Shown: positions 42,718-51,591 of the stretch, piece by piece
Layout: each line of letters begins with the position of its first letter
Numbering within the stretch: position 1 is the first letter of the stretch
NCBI RefSeq assembly: GCF_030811715.1
Contig: NZ_JAUSRH010000002.1
Location: 434,001 to 498,000 of the forward strand
Source of the DNA: Sinomonas atrocyanea
GTDB taxonomy: Bacteria; Actinomycetota; Actinomycetes; Actinomycetales; Micrococcaceae
Direction: 5' to 3'
DNA length: 64,000 nt
Made by a program: the position numbers and the translations under genes
The notes under the pieces: generated by a model
What the model saw: the letters and a program-made list of their open reading frames with translations, nothing else
What the model was told of the DNA's origin: nothing
Database searches by the model: none

Positions 42718-43941
42718 TCACCCGCGGCCGGACGTCGGGGCGGACGAGGGCACCGGGGAAGCCGGGCCGGTGGAGCTGGGCCCGGGAGATGCCGCCGCCT
42801 GCTCGGCGGCGCGGTGGCCGGGGAAGGCAGAGGCCGCGGGGGAGCCGAACGCTCCGGCGGAGGCGGCGCGCCGGGCCGCCTGCAGGAGGGAGCCGGCGAC
42901 GGCGGCCCGCGCCGGGGCACCCACGGCGCCGACGAGGCCCGACCACGCCGTGGCCGCGGAGGCCTCGAGGGCCGCCACCTGGGCCGGCCCGCCGGCGTCG
43001 GCGGGCAGGGCGAAACCGGCCTGCACGGGCGGAAGCGCTGCGCACGCGCCCGCGGCCGCCTCCCCGAGGGCGTCGAGCTGGGCGCGGTGGGCGCCGACGG
43101 CGGCCAGCAGGCCCGGGCGGTCCGCGGCGCCGGCGCGGGCCGCGAGGACGGTGTAAGTCCAGACCGCGGCCTCCTCCGCGGACTGGACGGCCGCGAACTG
43201 TGCGGCCGCGGACTGTGCCGCCGCGGACTGTGCGGCCGCCGACTGTGCGGCCGCCGACTGTGCGGCCGGCCCGGCCCCGGACGGCGACGGGCAGGCGCCC
43301 GCAGCTGCGGTCGCCGACGGGGAGGAGCCCGCGCCCGGCTCTGAAACGGGCGTACCCGGGGCGAGGCGCTCGGACTGGAGCTGCTGGCCCGCCGCAGCCG
43401 AGGCGAGGAGCGACGCTGTGGGCCCGTCCACCCGGGCCAGGTCGCCGCGCAGCCCGGAGGCGCTCTGCGAGAGCTGGGCGGCGAGGGCAGCGGGGGAATC
43501 GGCCGCGGCGGCCGTGGCCGCTGCCGCCGGCGTCTCTGGGGCCGCTGTCTGCGCTGTCGCCGGTGTCGAGGCGCCTAAGACCCGCGCCTGGAGCTCGAGA
43601 ACCTCGGCTGCGGAGCCTGCCGCCTCCCGCACGGAAGCGGGGGTGCCGGGGGAGGACGAGGTGCTGGCGCCTCCAGGCTGCCCGCCCGCCTGCTGGCCCG
43701 CCGCCAGGCGGCGCGCTGCGGCGGCGAGGTGCGCGGCGCCGTCGTGCGCCCGGATGAGCGCAGCTTCGCTGGCGCCGGGCAGCCTTCCCGGCGGGGCTGG
43801 CGCGGCCAGCAGGGCCCCGCCCGCTCCGATGGCGAGGGCGAGGACCAGCACCGCGGCCCAGGCCCACGCCGGCACCGAGCGGCGGCTCCGCCGCCCCCGT
43901 GGGCGCGCGGACGGGTTCGAGGGCGCAGTGGTGGATTTCAC
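42718..43941 (-). CDS. DUF4439-type exported protein with Ala/Gln repeats
   Basis: A 407-residue protein with one membrane anchor (about 25-48, AWAAVLVLALAIGAGGALLA) and a long, Ala/Pro/Ser-rich outside part. Near residues 225-250 a run of AAAQS units comes from 15-bp tandem repeats. The end (about 255-385) is a helical DUF4439 domain (EEAAVWTYTVLAARAGAADR), a ferritin-like fold that often lacks the iron ligands. The GTG at 43941 is the best start. It is divergent from rimP, a standard place for this gene in Micrococcaceae. Function is unknown. Confidence 0.72.
   Translation of the reverse strand: MKSTTAPSNPSARPRGRRSRRSVPAWAWAAVLVLALAIGAGGALLAAPAPPGRLPGASEAALIRAHDGAAHLAAAARRLAAGQQAGGQPGGASTSSSPGTPASVREAAGSAAEVLELQARVLGASTPATAQTAAPETPAAAATAAAADSPAALAAQLSQSASGLRGDLARVDGPTASLLASAAAGQQLQSERLAPGTPVSEPGAGSSPSATAAAGACPSPSGAGPAAQSAAAQSAAAQSAAAQSAAAQFAAVQSAEEAAVWTYTVLAARAGAADRPGLLAAVGAHRAQLDALGEAAAGACAALPPVQAGFALPADAGGPAQVAALEASAATAWSGLVGAVGAPARAAVAGSLLQAARRAASAGAFGSPAASAFPGHRAAEQAAASPGPSSTGPASPVPSSAPTSGRG
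43187..43261 (-). repeat. Five tandem 15-bp units encoding AAAQS
   Basis: Units ending in ACTGT (plus strand) recur every 15 bp at 43201, 43216, 43231, 43246 and 43261 with one or two differences. They code for the AAAQS run in the DUF4439-type protein. In-frame length variation is likely between strains. Confidence 0.8.
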
Positions 43942-43996
43942 GGTCTCGATGATGCCACGGGCCGAGGCCCCGTCACGCTGCCGGGCACCGAGCAGA

Positions 43997-44002
43997 TAGT
44001 CT
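43997..44002 (+). promoter_or_regulatory. -10 element upstream of rimP
   Basis: TAGTCT at 43997-44002 would start transcription near 44009, leaving a leader of about 29 nt that contains AAAGGAGG before the ATG. No clear -35 hexamer is seen. It likely drives rimP-nusA. Confidence 0.45.
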
Positions 44003-44037
44003 AGGAGGACAACTGAGCAAAAGGAGGCGGACCCCCC

Positions 44038-44670
44038 ATGTCCGAGCCCGATCTGCCCTCGCGGGGCGCCCCGACGCCGGCAGAGCAGGATCCGCACGCG
44101 GGCGGGGAGGAAGCCCGTCTCCACGCGCTCCTCGAGCCCATCGTGCAGGCACGCCAGCTTGTCCTCGAAGGCATCTCCGTCAAGGCCGCAGGGAAGCACC
44201 GGACCGTCGGCGTGGTCGTGGACCTGCAGGACGACGAGACCGGCGGGGTGAGCCTGGACGTCATCGCAGAGCTCTCGCGCGAGCTCTCCGACGCCCTCGA
44301 TGCCGCCCCCGAGGCGGACACCCGGCCCTACGACCTCGAGGTCTCCTCCCCGGGCGTCTCGCGCCCCCTCACCCAGCTGCGCCACTGGCGCCGTGCCCTG
44401 GGCCGGCTTGTCAGGGTCAACGTCATCGGCGAGGAGAACATCACCGGCCGGCTGCGCGAGGTGACCGAGGACGGCATCGTGCTCGTCCCGGACCTGCCGG
44501 CCAAGAAGGGCGTCAAGCCGAAGCCGGGAGCCCCGATCGAGCTGGCCTTCGACGCCATCCGCAGCGGGAAGGTCGAGGTCGAGTTCTCGCACCTCGAGGA
44601 CGCAGAGCTGGGCCCCGCCGACGCCGCTGGGCCGGACAACGACGACACTGACGAGACCGAGGAGGCCTAG
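44038..44670 (+). CDS. rimP: Ribosome maturation factor RimP
   Basis: A 210-residue protein needed for 30S subunit maturation. The N-terminal domain (about 28-105) has [19 protein letters not shown] and the [17 protein letters not shown] motif; the C-terminal SH3-like domain (about 110-190) has [19 protein letters not shown]. Acidic tail of about 20 residues. A strong AGGAGG precedes the ATG at 44038. The TAG stop overlaps the nusA GTG. Standard rimP-nusA pairing. Confidence 0.95.
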   Translation: MSEPDLPSRGAPTPAEQDPHAGGEEARLHALLEPIVQARQLVLEGISVKAAGKHRTVGVVVDLQDDETGGVSLDVIAELSRELSDALDAAPEADTRPYDLEVSSPGVSRPLTQLRHWRRALGRLVRVNVIGEENITGRLREVTEDGIVLVPDLPAKKGVKPKPGAPIELAFDAIRSGKVEVEFSHLEDAELGPADAAGPDNDDTDETEEA

Positions 44671-45638
44671 TGGACATCGACATGAGCGCGCTCCGCCTGC
44701 TGGAGCGCGAGCGGGACATCCCCGTGGAGAAGCTCATCCCGACCATCGAGCAGGCCCTCCTGCTCGCCTACCACAAGTCGCCGGGCGCGATCGAGACGGC
44801 CCGCGCGGAGGTGGACCGCCGCAGCGGCCACGTGACCATCTGGGCCACGGAGGTGGACGACGAGGGCAACGTCGTCGGCGAGTTCGACGACACCCCGGAG
44901 GGGTTCGGGCGCATCGCCGCCACCACCGCCCGCCAGGTCATCCTCCAGCGGCTCCGCGATGTGGAGGACGACAACGTCCTGGGCGAGTTCAAGGGCCGCG
45001 AGGGTGAACTCATCGCCGGCCTCATCCAGCAGGGCCACAACCCGAACATGGTGCAGGTCAGCCTCGGCGCGATTGAGGCCGTCCTGCCTCCGCCCGAGCA
45101 GGTCCCGGGGGAGAAGTACCTGCATGGCGCCCGCATCCGCGCCTACGTCGTGGATGTGCACCGTGGCCTGAAGGGCCCCTCGATCACGCTCTCCCGGTCC
45201 CACCCGGGGCTGGTCAAGAAGCTCTTCGAGCTCGAGGTGCCCGAGATCGCCGACCGCAGCGTCGAGATCGTCGCGATCGCCCGCGAGGCCGGCCACCGCA
45301 CCAAGATTGCCGTCCGCGCGCTGGTCCCCGGCGTCAACGCCAAGGGCGCCTGCATCGGCGAGATGGGCTCGCGGGTGCGCGCCGTCATGACCGAGCTGAA
45401 CGACGAGAAGATCGACATCGTCGACTACAGCGACGACCCGGCGACGTTCATCGCGAACGCCCTCTCGCCGTCGAAGGTCACGAGCGTGTCCATCGTCGAC
45501 GACGCCACGCGCTCGGCGCGGGTGCTCGTCCCCGACTACCAGCTCTCGCTCGCAATCGGCAAGGAGGGCCAGAACGCCCGCCTCGCCGCGAAGCTCACCG
45601 GGTGGCGGATCGACATCGGCTCGGACGCCCAGGCCTGA
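44670..45638 (+). CDS. nusA: Transcription termination/antitermination factor NusA
   Basis: A 322-residue RNA-polymerase-binding factor. It has the N-terminal polymerase-binding domain (about 1-125), an S1 domain (about 125-190, [20 protein letters not shown]) and KH domains (about 200-320; [38 protein letters not shown]). It lacks the C-terminal acidic repeats of E. coli NusA, which is normal for actinobacteria. GTG start overlaps the rimP stop by one base. Confidence 0.96.
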   Translation: MDIDMSALRLLERERDIPVEKLIPTIEQALLLAYHKSPGAIETARAEVDRRSGHVTIWATEVDDEGNVVGEFDDTPEGFGRIAATTARQVILQRLRDVEDDNVLGEFKGREGELIAGLIQQGHNPNMVQVSLGAIEAVLPPPEQVPGEKYLHGARIRAYVVDVHRGLKGPSITLSRSHPGLVKKLFELEVPEIADRSVEIVAIAREAGHRTKIAVRALVPGVNAKGACIGEMGSRVRAVMTELNDEKIDIVDYSDDPATFIANALSPSKVTSVSIVDDATRSARVLVPDYQLSLAIGKEGQNARLAAKLTGWRIDIGSDAQA

Positions 45639-45679
45639 GCTGTCCGCCGAGGCATTCAGGGATCCGGGCCCAGAGGGTC

Positions 45680-45685
45680 TAGAAT
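45680..45685 (+). promoter_or_regulatory. -10 element upstream of ylxR-infB
   Basis: TAGAAT at 45680-45685 is close to the consensus and lies in the 135-bp gap between nusA and ylxR. It would give a leader of about 80 nt. No convincing -35 is visible. It suggests independent expression of ylxR-infB besides read-through from rimP-nusA. Confidence 0.45.
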
Positions 45686-45773
45686 GGATTGGTCCGGGCC
45701 TGTGCCCGGCGGCAGGGCAGGGCACCGGGCGCGCAGCTCGGGAGCTCGGCCCCTTCGATGTGGGAGAGCAGGG

Positions 45774-46094
45774 ATGGAACGGACAACCGGCCAGCCTCTG
45801 CGCACGTGCATCGGCTGCCGCCGGACAGCGGCCCGGTCGGAACTGCTCCGGCTGGTGATGGACCGCGGAGGCGCCCAGCGCGTCGTCGTGGATCCCCGCC
45901 GCCGGCTGCCCGGTCGCGGCGCGTGGCTGCATCCCGACCAGGCATGCCTGAAGCAAGCCGTCAAGCGGCGCGCGTTCCACCGTGCCTTCCGAGGTCCGGC
46001 GGACATCAGCGGCGTCGACGACTACTTCAGGTCCTCCGTCCCGGCTGCCGCTGGGCCGGACACCGTCCAAGCTGAAAGCGGGTCAGAAATCTGA
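45774..46094 (+). CDS. ylxR: YlxR/RnpM-family RNA-binding protein
   Basis: A 106-residue basic protein. The family hallmark LRTCIGCRRTAARSELLRLV begins near residue 9 with the two conserved cysteines, followed by VVVDPRRRLPGRGAWLHPDQ and a basic helix KQAVKRRAFHRAF. YlxR proteins lie between nusA and infB in most bacteria; in Bacillus subtilis the homologue (RnpM) modulates RNase P. The ATG at 45774 follows GAGAGCAGGG. Confidence 0.92.
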   Translation: MERTTGQPLRTCIGCRRTAARSELLRLVMDRGGAQRVVVDPRRRLPGRGAWLHPDQACLKQAVKRRAFHRAFRGPADISGVDDYFRSSVPAAAGPDTVQAESGSEI

Positions 46095-46210
46095 TGGACA
46101 CCCGATGAGTCCCCGACCGATGAGTGCGTAGCAATGAACTTCTCGTTGCGCACCGCCGAGGGCTTCCCGATGCACACGGGTGCAGAGGGAGCCTGCAGCA
46201 AGCAGTAGAC

Positions 46211-46236
46211 GGTCCGTGCCTGGCTCGGCGCGGACC
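46211..46236 (+). promoter_or_regulatory. Stem-loop in the infB leader
   Basis: GGTCCGTGC (46211-46219) pairs with GCGCGGACC (46228-46236) with one G-U pair around an 8-nt loop, ending four bases before the CAGGAG ribosome site of infB. The 156-nt gap holds no gene. It may tune infB translation or mark transcript processing. Confidence 0.4.
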
Positions 46237-46250
46237 GAGACAGGAGAAAT

Positions 46251-49106
46251 GTGGCCAAGGTCCGCGTACACGAGCTCGCCAAGGAGCTCGGTATCACCTC
46301 CAAGGACGCCGTTGCCAAGCTCGCTGAGCTGGGCGAGTTCGTGCGTTCCGCGTCCTCGACGATCGAGGCGCCCGTCGTGAAGAAGCTTCGCGACGCCTAC
46401 CCCGCCGACGGCGCGAAGGCGAAGGCCAGCGACAAGCAGGCCCGCCCCGCCGCCAGGCCGTCCGCCGGTGCTCCGACGCCGGGACCGTCGCGTCCCGCGC
46501 CGTCCCCGCGCCCGGCAGCCGCGCCCTCGCCCGCCCCGGCCCCCAAGGCCGAGGCTCCCGCGGCGACCCCGCGACCGGCCGCCGAGGCCGAGCGTCCCGC
46601 TGCGGAGGCGCCCCGGCCCGCCGCCGAGGCCCCGCGTCCCGGCGCCCGTCCGGCCCCCCGGCCTGCCGCTGGCGGCCGCGGTGCGACTCCCGGCCCGCGT
46701 CCGAGCGGTCCGCGCCCCGGCAACAACCCGTTCTCGTCCTCCCAGGGCATGCAGCGCCCCGGGCGCGACGGCGACCGCGCACCCCGTCCGGGCAACAACC
46801 CGTTCGCGTCCTCGCAGGGCATGCCCCGTCCCGGCGGCGGCCGCGACGGCGACCGCCCCGGCGGCCCGCGCCCGTCGGCGCCGCGCCCCGGCGGCACCTC
46901 CGGCATCCCGCGTCCCGGTGCACCCCGCCCGGGTGCTCCGCGTCCGGGTGCCCCGCGTCCCGGTGGCACGGGCGGACCCCGCCCGGGCGCCCCGCGTCCC
47001 GGCGGCACCGGCGGACCCCGCCCGAACCCCGGCATGATGCCCCCGCGCACCGAGCGTCCCCAGCCGGGTGCCCGTCCCGCGGGCACCGGTGGCCGGGGCC
47101 CGAACCGTCCCGGCGGCGGCGGCGGTCCCGCCGGCGGCGGCTTCGGCAAGGGCGGCCGCGGTCGCGGCGGCACCCAGGGCGCCTTCGGCAAGGGCGGCGC
47201 CGGACGTGGCAAGCAGCGCAAGTCGAAGCGTGCCAAGCGCCAGGAACTGGAGCAGATGAGCGCACCGTCGCTCGGCGGCGTCTCGGTGCCCCGTGGCGAC
47301 GGCAGCACGATCGTGCGCCTGCGCCGCGGCGCGTCCATCACGGACTTCGCCGAGAAGATCGATGCGAACCCCGCCTCGCTCGTCACGGTGCTGTTCCACC
47401 TCGGTGAGATGGCCACCGCGACCCAGTCCCTGGACGAGGAGACCTTCTCGGTCCTCGGCGAGGAGCTCGGCTACAAGATCCAGGTCGTCTCGCCGGAGGA
47501 CGAGGAGCGCGAGCTGCTCGAGTCCTTCGACATCGACCTCGAGGCCGAGCTCGAGGCGGAGACCGACGAGGAGCTCGAGGCCCGCCCGGCCGTCGTGACC
47601 GTCATGGGCCACGTCGACCACGGCAAGACCCGCCTCCTCGACGCGATCCGCAACACCAACGTGGTGGAGGGCGAGCACGGTGGCATCACGCAGCACATCG
47701 GTGCCTACCAGATCGCGTTCGAGCACGATGGGCGCGAGCGCAAGCTGACCTTCATCGACACCCCGGGCCACGAGGCGTTCACCGCCATGCGTGCCCGTGG
47801 TGCCCAGGTGACCGACATCGCGGTGCTCGTCGTGGCCGCGGACGACGGCGTCATGCCGCAGACCGTCGAGGCGCTCAACCACGCCCAGGCGGCCGGTGTG
47901 CCGATCGTCGTGGCGGTGAACAAGATCGACAAGGAGGGCGCGAACCCGGAGAAGATCCGCGGGCAGCTCACCGAGTACGGTCTCGTGCCCGAGGAGTACG
48001 GCGGCGACACGATGTTCGTGGACGTCTCCGCGCGCCAGAACCTGCACATCGACGACCTGCTCTCGGCGGTCCTGCTCACGGCGGACGCCGCGCTGGACCT
48101 GCGGGCGAACCCGAACAAGGACGCCCGCGGCGTGGCCATCGAGGCCAACCTCGACAAGGGCCGCGGTGCCGTCGCGACCGTCCTCGTGCAGTCCGGAACC
48201 CTCCACGTCGGCGACACCATCGTCGCGGGCACGGCCCACGGACGCGTCCGGGCCATGTTCGACGAGGACGGTGAGGCCGTCGAGGCCGCGCTGCCGTCCC
48301 GGCCGGTCCAGGTGCTCGGCCTGTCCTCGGTGCCGCGCGCCGGCGACACGTTCCTCGTGACCGAGGACGAGCGCACCGCGCGGCAGATCGCCGAGAAGCG
48401 CGAGGCAGCGGATCGCAACGCCCAGCTCGCCAAGCGCCGCAAGCGGATCAGCCTCGAGGACTTCGACCAGGCTGTGGCCGAGGGCAAGATCGACACCCTC
48501 AACCTCATCCTCAAGGGCGACGTGTCCGGTGCCGTCGAGGCGCTCGAGGACTCGCTGCTCAAGATCGATGTGGGCGAGGGAGTCCAGCTCCGCGTCATCC
48601 ACCGCGGCGTCGGCGCGATCACCCAGAACGATGTCAACCTCGCCACGGTCGACAACGCGATCATCATCGGCTTCAACGTCAAGCCGGCCGAGCGCGTTGC
48701 CGAGCTCGCGGACCGGGAGGGCGTGGACATGCGCTTCTACTCGGTCATCTACGCGGCGATCGAGGACATCGAGCTCGCGCTCAAGGGCATGCTCAAGCCG
48801 GAGTACGAGGAGGTCCAGCTCGGCACTGCCGAGGTCCGGGAGATCTTCAAGTCCTCCAAGTTCGGCAACATCGCCGGCTCGATCGTCCGCAGCGGCCTCA
48901 TCCGCCGCAACGCGAAGGCCCGCGTGCTGCGCAAGGGCGTCGTGGTGGGCGACCGGCTCAGCATCGAGTCGCTCAAGCGGTTCAAGGACGACGCGACCGA
49001 GGTCCGCGAGGGCTACGAGTGCGGTATCGGGCTCGGGTCGTTCAACGACCTCCAGCTCGAGGACATCATCGAGACGTTCGAGATGCGCGAGAAGCCGCGC
49101 GTCTGA
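46251..49106 (+). CDS. infB: Translation initiation factor IF-2
   Basis: A 951-residue GTPase that brings initiator tRNA to the 30S subunit. The N-terminus (1-50) has the IF2-N motif [19 protein letters not shown]. About 60-325 is a Pro/Gly/Arg-rich region with many GAPRPG-type repeats, usual in actinobacterial IF-2. The G domain starts near 445 with GHVDHGKT, then DTPGHEAF and NKIDK; domains II to IV follow. CAGGAG precedes the GTG. A perfect terminator follows the stop. Confidence 0.97.
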   Translation: MAKVRVHELAKELGITSKDAVAKLAELGEFVRSASSTIEAPVVKKLRDAYPADGAKAKASDKQARPAARPSAGAPTPGPSRPAPSPRPAAAPSPAPAPKAEAPAATPRPAAEAERPAAEAPRPAAEAPRPGARPAPRPAAGGRGATPGPRPSGPRPGNNPFSSSQGMQRPGRDGDRAPRPGNNPFASSQGMPRPGGGRDGDRPGGPRPSAPRPGGTSGIPRPGAPRPGAPRPGAPRPGGTGGPRPGAPRPGGTGGPRPNPGMMPPRTERPQPGARPAGTGGRGPNRPGGGGGPAGGGFGKGGRGRGGTQGAFGKGGAGRGKQRKSKRAKRQELEQMSAPSLGGVSVPRGDGSTIVRLRRGASITDFAEKIDANPASLVTVLFHLGEMATATQSLDEETFSVLGEELGYKIQVVSPEDEERELLESFDIDLEAELEAETDEELEARPAVVTVMGHVDHGKTRLLDAIRNTNVVEGEHGGITQHIGAYQIAFEHDGRERKLTFIDTPGHEAFTAMRARGAQVTDIAVLVVAADDGVMPQTVEALNHAQAAGVPIVVAVNKIDKEGANPEKIRGQLTEYGLVPEEYGGDTMFVDVSARQNLHIDDLLSAVLLTADAALDLRANPNKDARGVAIEANLDKGRGAVATVLVQSGTLHVGDTIVAGTAHGRVRAMFDEDGEAVEAALPSRPVQVLGLSSVPRAGDTFLVTEDERTARQIAEKREAADRNAQLAKRRKRISLEDFDQAVAEGKIDTLNLILKGDVSGAVEALEDSLLKIDVGEGVQLRVIHRGVGAITQNDVNLATVDNAIIIGFNVKPAERVAELADREGVDMRFYSVIYAAIEDIELALKGMLKPEYEEVQLGTAEVREIFKSSKFGNIAGSIVRSGLIRRNAKARVLRKGVVVGDRLSIESLKRFKDDATEVREGYECGIGLGSFNDLQLEDIIETFEMREKPRV

Positions 49107-49120
49107 CGCGCCCCGATGGG

Positions 49121-49146
49121 CGGGGCCCCGGGCAGCCGGGGCCCCG
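49121..49146 (+). terminator. Stem-loop terminator after infB
   Basis: CGGGGCCCCGG (49121-49131) pairs perfectly with CCGGGGCCCCG (49136-49146) around a 4-nt loop, 14 bases after the infB stop. Confidence 0.7.
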
Positions 49147-49223
49147 TTCGCACGTCCGTAGCGAGCGATTCCCTGTGGATCGCTGCGCCGAGACGACAAG
49201 CACCCGAGACGATAGGAGGGACC

Positions 49224-49712
49224 ATGGCCGATCCGGCCCGCGCCGCGCGGCTCGCGCAGCGCATCAAGGTGGTCGTGGCAGAGGCCCTGCGCAGGGCCGT
49301 CAAGGACGAGCGCGCCGAGGCGATCACGATCACCGACGCCCGCGTCACGAACGACCTCCAGCACGCCACGGTGTACTACACCGTCCTGGGCGACGCCGCC
49401 GCGGCGACGGGGGCCCGCGAGATCCTCGATGCGAAGAAGGGCGTGCTCCGGCGCGAAGTGGGACGCAACCTCACCATCCGCCTCACGCCGACCCTCGAAT
49501 TCGTGGCCGACGAGGTTCCCGTCAACGCCTCCCACGTCGAGGACCTGCTCCGGCAGGCCCGCGAGCGCGACGCCGAGGTGGCCCGACTCGCCCAGGGCGC
49601 CCGGCCCGCGGGTGACGCCGACCCCTACCGCAAGGCCGATGAGGCCGGTGCGGAGGCCGACGACGACTCGTACGACGACGGGTTCGACGACGTCGAGCCG
49701 CGCGAGGACTGA
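49224..49712 (+). CDS. rbfA: Ribosome-binding factor A
   Basis: A 162-residue 30S maturation factor. The KH-like core has RAARLAQRIKVVVAEALRRA, DARVTNDLQHATVYYTVLGD and KKGVLRREVGRNLTIRLTPTL, followed by the VPVNASHVEDLL motif. An acidic C-terminal tail of about 35 residues ends in DDGFDDVEPRED. AGGAGGG lies eight bases before the ATG. Conserved infB-rbfA-truB order. Confidence 0.95.
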   Translation: MADPARAARLAQRIKVVVAEALRRAVKDERAEAITITDARVTNDLQHATVYYTVLGDAAAATGAREILDAKKGVLRREVGRNLTIRLTPTLEFVADEVPVNASHVEDLLRQARERDAEVARLAQGARPAGDADPYRKADEAGAEADDDSYDDGFDDVEPRED

Positions 49713-49738
49713 CGCGCAGGCAGCCAGCAGCACCGCGC

Positions 49739-49785
49739 GACGACGGGGCGGTGCCACCGCGATGTGGTGGCACCGCCCCGTCGTC
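49739..49785 (+). terminator. Perfect 20-bp stem-loop between rbfA and truB
   Basis: A 20-base arm at 49739-49758 (GACGACGGGG... to CCACC) pairs without mismatch with 49766-49785 around the loop GCGATGT. It begins 26 bases after the rbfA stop. The truB promoter lies just behind it, so it probably ends the infB-rbfA transcript. Such a long perfect stem is also a possible double-strand RNA processing site. Confidence 0.75.
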
Positions 49786-49816
49786 GTACGTGGGCGGGAG
49801 CGCGGCTGGCGCTCCA

Positions 49817-49829
49817 TATACTGGGAGGC
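49817..49829 (+). promoter_or_regulatory. Leaderless-type promoter of truB
   Basis: TATACT (49817-49822), a near-consensus -10, is followed by seven bases and the GTG at 49830. GGAGG directly abuts the start codon, too close to act as a normal ribosome site, so a leaderless mRNA is likely. Confidence 0.6.
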
Positions 49830-50714
49830 GTGCTTTCTGGACTGGTGATCGTGGACAAGCCACGCGGGTGGACGAGCCACGACGTCGTGGGAAGGGTCCG
49901 CCGCCTCGCGGGGACCCGCAAGGTCGGGCACGCGGGGACGCTCGATCCCATGGCCACGGGGGTGCTCGTCGTCGGGATCAACAAGGCGACCCGCCTGCTC
50001 TCCCACATCGTCGGCACCGAGAAGACGTACAGCGCCACCATCCGGCTCGGGCAGCGCACGGTGACGGACGACGCCGAGGGCGAGGTCCTCGAGGAGCGCA
50101 TCGCGGCGGCCGTGACCGAGCAGCAGATCCGGGACGCGGCAGCGAAGCTCACCGGGAACATCCTGCAGGTCCCCAGCAGCGTCAGCGCCATCAAGGTCGC
50201 CGGCGAGCGCTCCTACGCCCGCGTCCGCGCCGGCAAGGAGGTCGCCCTCGAGGCGCGGCCCGTGACGATCCACTCCTTCGACATCCACGCCGTCCGCCGG
50301 GAGCGCGGCGGGAAGCTCCAGGACGTGGACGTGACGGTGCGCTGCTCCTCCGGCACCTACATCCGGGCCCTCGCCCGTGACCTCGGCGCCGACCTCGGCG
50401 TGGGCGGCCACCTCACGGCGCTGCGCCGCACGCAGGTGGGCCCCTACCGGATCGAGCAGGCGCACACGCTCGAGGAGCTCGCCGGCTCGCTCACCGTCCT
50501 GCCGCTCGCGGACGCCGCCCGCTCGCTCCTGCCGGTCCGCGAGCTCAGCGACGGCGAGACCGTGGAGCTGTCCTACGGGCGCCGCATCCCCGCGACGGGA
50601 TCGGCGGAGCTCACCGCCGCGTTCGCGCCCGACGGCGAGCTGGTCGCCCTCCTGAAGGACGTCGGCGGCCAGGCCAAGCCCGAGCTCGTGTTCGCCGCGC
50701 ACGGCGAGGCCTGA
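49830..50714 (+). CDS. truB: tRNA pseudouridine(55) synthase
   Basis: A 294-residue enzyme that makes pseudouridine 55 in the T-loop of tRNAs. Motif I is GLVIVDKPRGWTSHDVV; the catalytic Asp is D39 in KVGHAGTLDPMATGVLVV; later motifs are GEVLEER and CSSGTYIRALARDLGADLG. The C-terminal PUA-like part (about 215-294) is present. The GTG at 49830 gives the usual VLSGLVIVDKP start. Confidence 0.96.
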   Translation: MLSGLVIVDKPRGWTSHDVVGRVRRLAGTRKVGHAGTLDPMATGVLVVGINKATRLLSHIVGTEKTYSATIRLGQRTVTDDAEGEVLEERIAAAVTEQQIRDAAAKLTGNILQVPSSVSAIKVAGERSYARVRAGKEVALEARPVTIHSFDIHAVRRERGGKLQDVDVTVRCSSGTYIRALARDLGADLGVGGHLTALRRTQVGPYRIEQAHTLEELAGSLTVLPLADAARSLLPVRELSDGETVELSYGRRIPATGSAELTAAFAPDGELVALLKDVGGQAKPELVFAAHGEA

Positions 50715-50715
50715 G

Positions 50716-51084
50716 GTGGACCCGTTCTTCCTCGTCGGCGCGGTCCTGTGCGCGCTCTCCCTGATCCTGTGCGTGGCCGCGGTCGTCACCAAGACCTATC
50801 CGGGGGACGCGGCGATCGTGTCGGTGGCCGTCGTCGAGCTCTTCCTCGTCGTCTACGGCATCGGAGCCGGGATCCGGCAGGCCGGGGGAGAGGCCGTGCG
50901 GGGGGAGCCGTGGGAGTTCTGGGGGTACCTCGCGACCGCGCTGATCGTCCCGGTCGCGGCCTTCTGGTGGGCGATCGCGGACCGCACCCGGTGGAGCAAC
51001 GCAGTGCTGGCCGCCGTGCCGGTGACGATCTTTGTGATGCTGTTCCGCATGGAGCAGATCTGGAACGGAGCACCTTTCTCATGA
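50716..51084 (+). CDS. Small four-helix membrane protein, function unknown
   Basis: A 122-residue hydrophobic protein with about four membrane helices (FFLVGAVLCALSLILCVAAV, IVSVAVVELFLVVYGIGAGI, and two more) and a short C-terminal tail. I do not recognise it beyond the usual actinobacterial membrane protein found between truB and ribF. The GTG is one base after the truB stop; its own stop overlaps the next gene. Confidence 0.75.
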   Translation: MDPFFLVGAVLCALSLILCVAAVVTKTYPGDAAIVSVAVVELFLVVYGIGAGIRQAGGEAVRGEPWEFWGYLATALIVPVAAFWWAIADRTRWSNAVLAAVPVTIFVMLFRMEQIWNGAPFS

Positions 51085-51554
51085 CCTCTGCCGAGCCGTC
51101 CTCCAAGCCCGGGCACCGTCCCGAGCACTCGCCCAGGACCCGCAGCGTGGGCCTGGGCCGCATCCTCGTGGCCGTCTACGGCGTCTTCGCGCTGTCGGCG
51201 ACGGCGCGCGCCGGGTACCAGATCGCCACGAAGTTCTCGGAGGCGCCGCTGGCCTACCTGCTCAGCGCGGTCGCCGCGGTCGTCTACATCGTCGCGACGG
51301 TCTCGCTCGCGCGCCGGGGCGTCACGAGCTGGTACGTGACCCTCGGGGCGATCCTGGTCGAGCTCGTGGGCATCCTGGCGGTCGGGACGGCCAGCGTGGT
51401 GGACGCCTCGGCGTTCCCCCATGACACCGTCTGGAGCGGGTTCGGGCGCGGCTACGGCTACGTGCCGCTCGTGCTGCCCTTCCTCGGCCTCGCGTGGCTC
51501 CTGTACCACCGCCCGCGGGCCGAGGCGGCGGCTGTCACCGACGGCGGCCGGTAG
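51081..51554 (+). CDS. Small membrane protein, function unknown
   Basis: A 157-residue protein with a hydrophilic N-terminus (1-24) and four membrane helices. VGLGRILVAVYGVFALSATARAGYQIATKF is the start of the conserved region seen in Micrococcaceae between truB and ribF. The ATG overlaps the upstream stop as ATGA, so both small proteins may act together. No catalytic motif is visible. Confidence 0.78.
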   Translation: MTSAEPSSKPGHRPEHSPRTRSVGLGRILVAVYGVFALSATARAGYQIATKFSEAPLAYLLSAVAAVVYIVATVSLARRGVTSWYVTLGAILVELVGILAVGTASVVDASAFPHDTVWSGFGRGYGYVPLVLPFLGLAWLLYHRPRAEAAAVTDGGR

Positions 51555-51591
51555 TCTTGTCAGGCACGCATAGGGCGACGAGGCGAGGACG

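Noticed and set aside
46600-47150. Repetitive Gly/Pro/Arg stretch in infB, considered as a possible insertion or CRISPR-like repeat
   Set aside because: It is the usual low-complexity N-terminal region of actinobacterial IF-2, in frame and without regular spacers.
46083-50792. Minus-strand open frame of about 1569 codons opposite ylxR-infB-rbfA-truB
   Set aside because: Covers conserved translation genes in the opposite strand; lacks any recognisable motif and is repetitive Gly/Arg/His.
51541-51591. FMN riboswitch ahead of ribF
   Set aside because: The gap is only 37 bases and the sequence has none of the FMN element's conserved segments.
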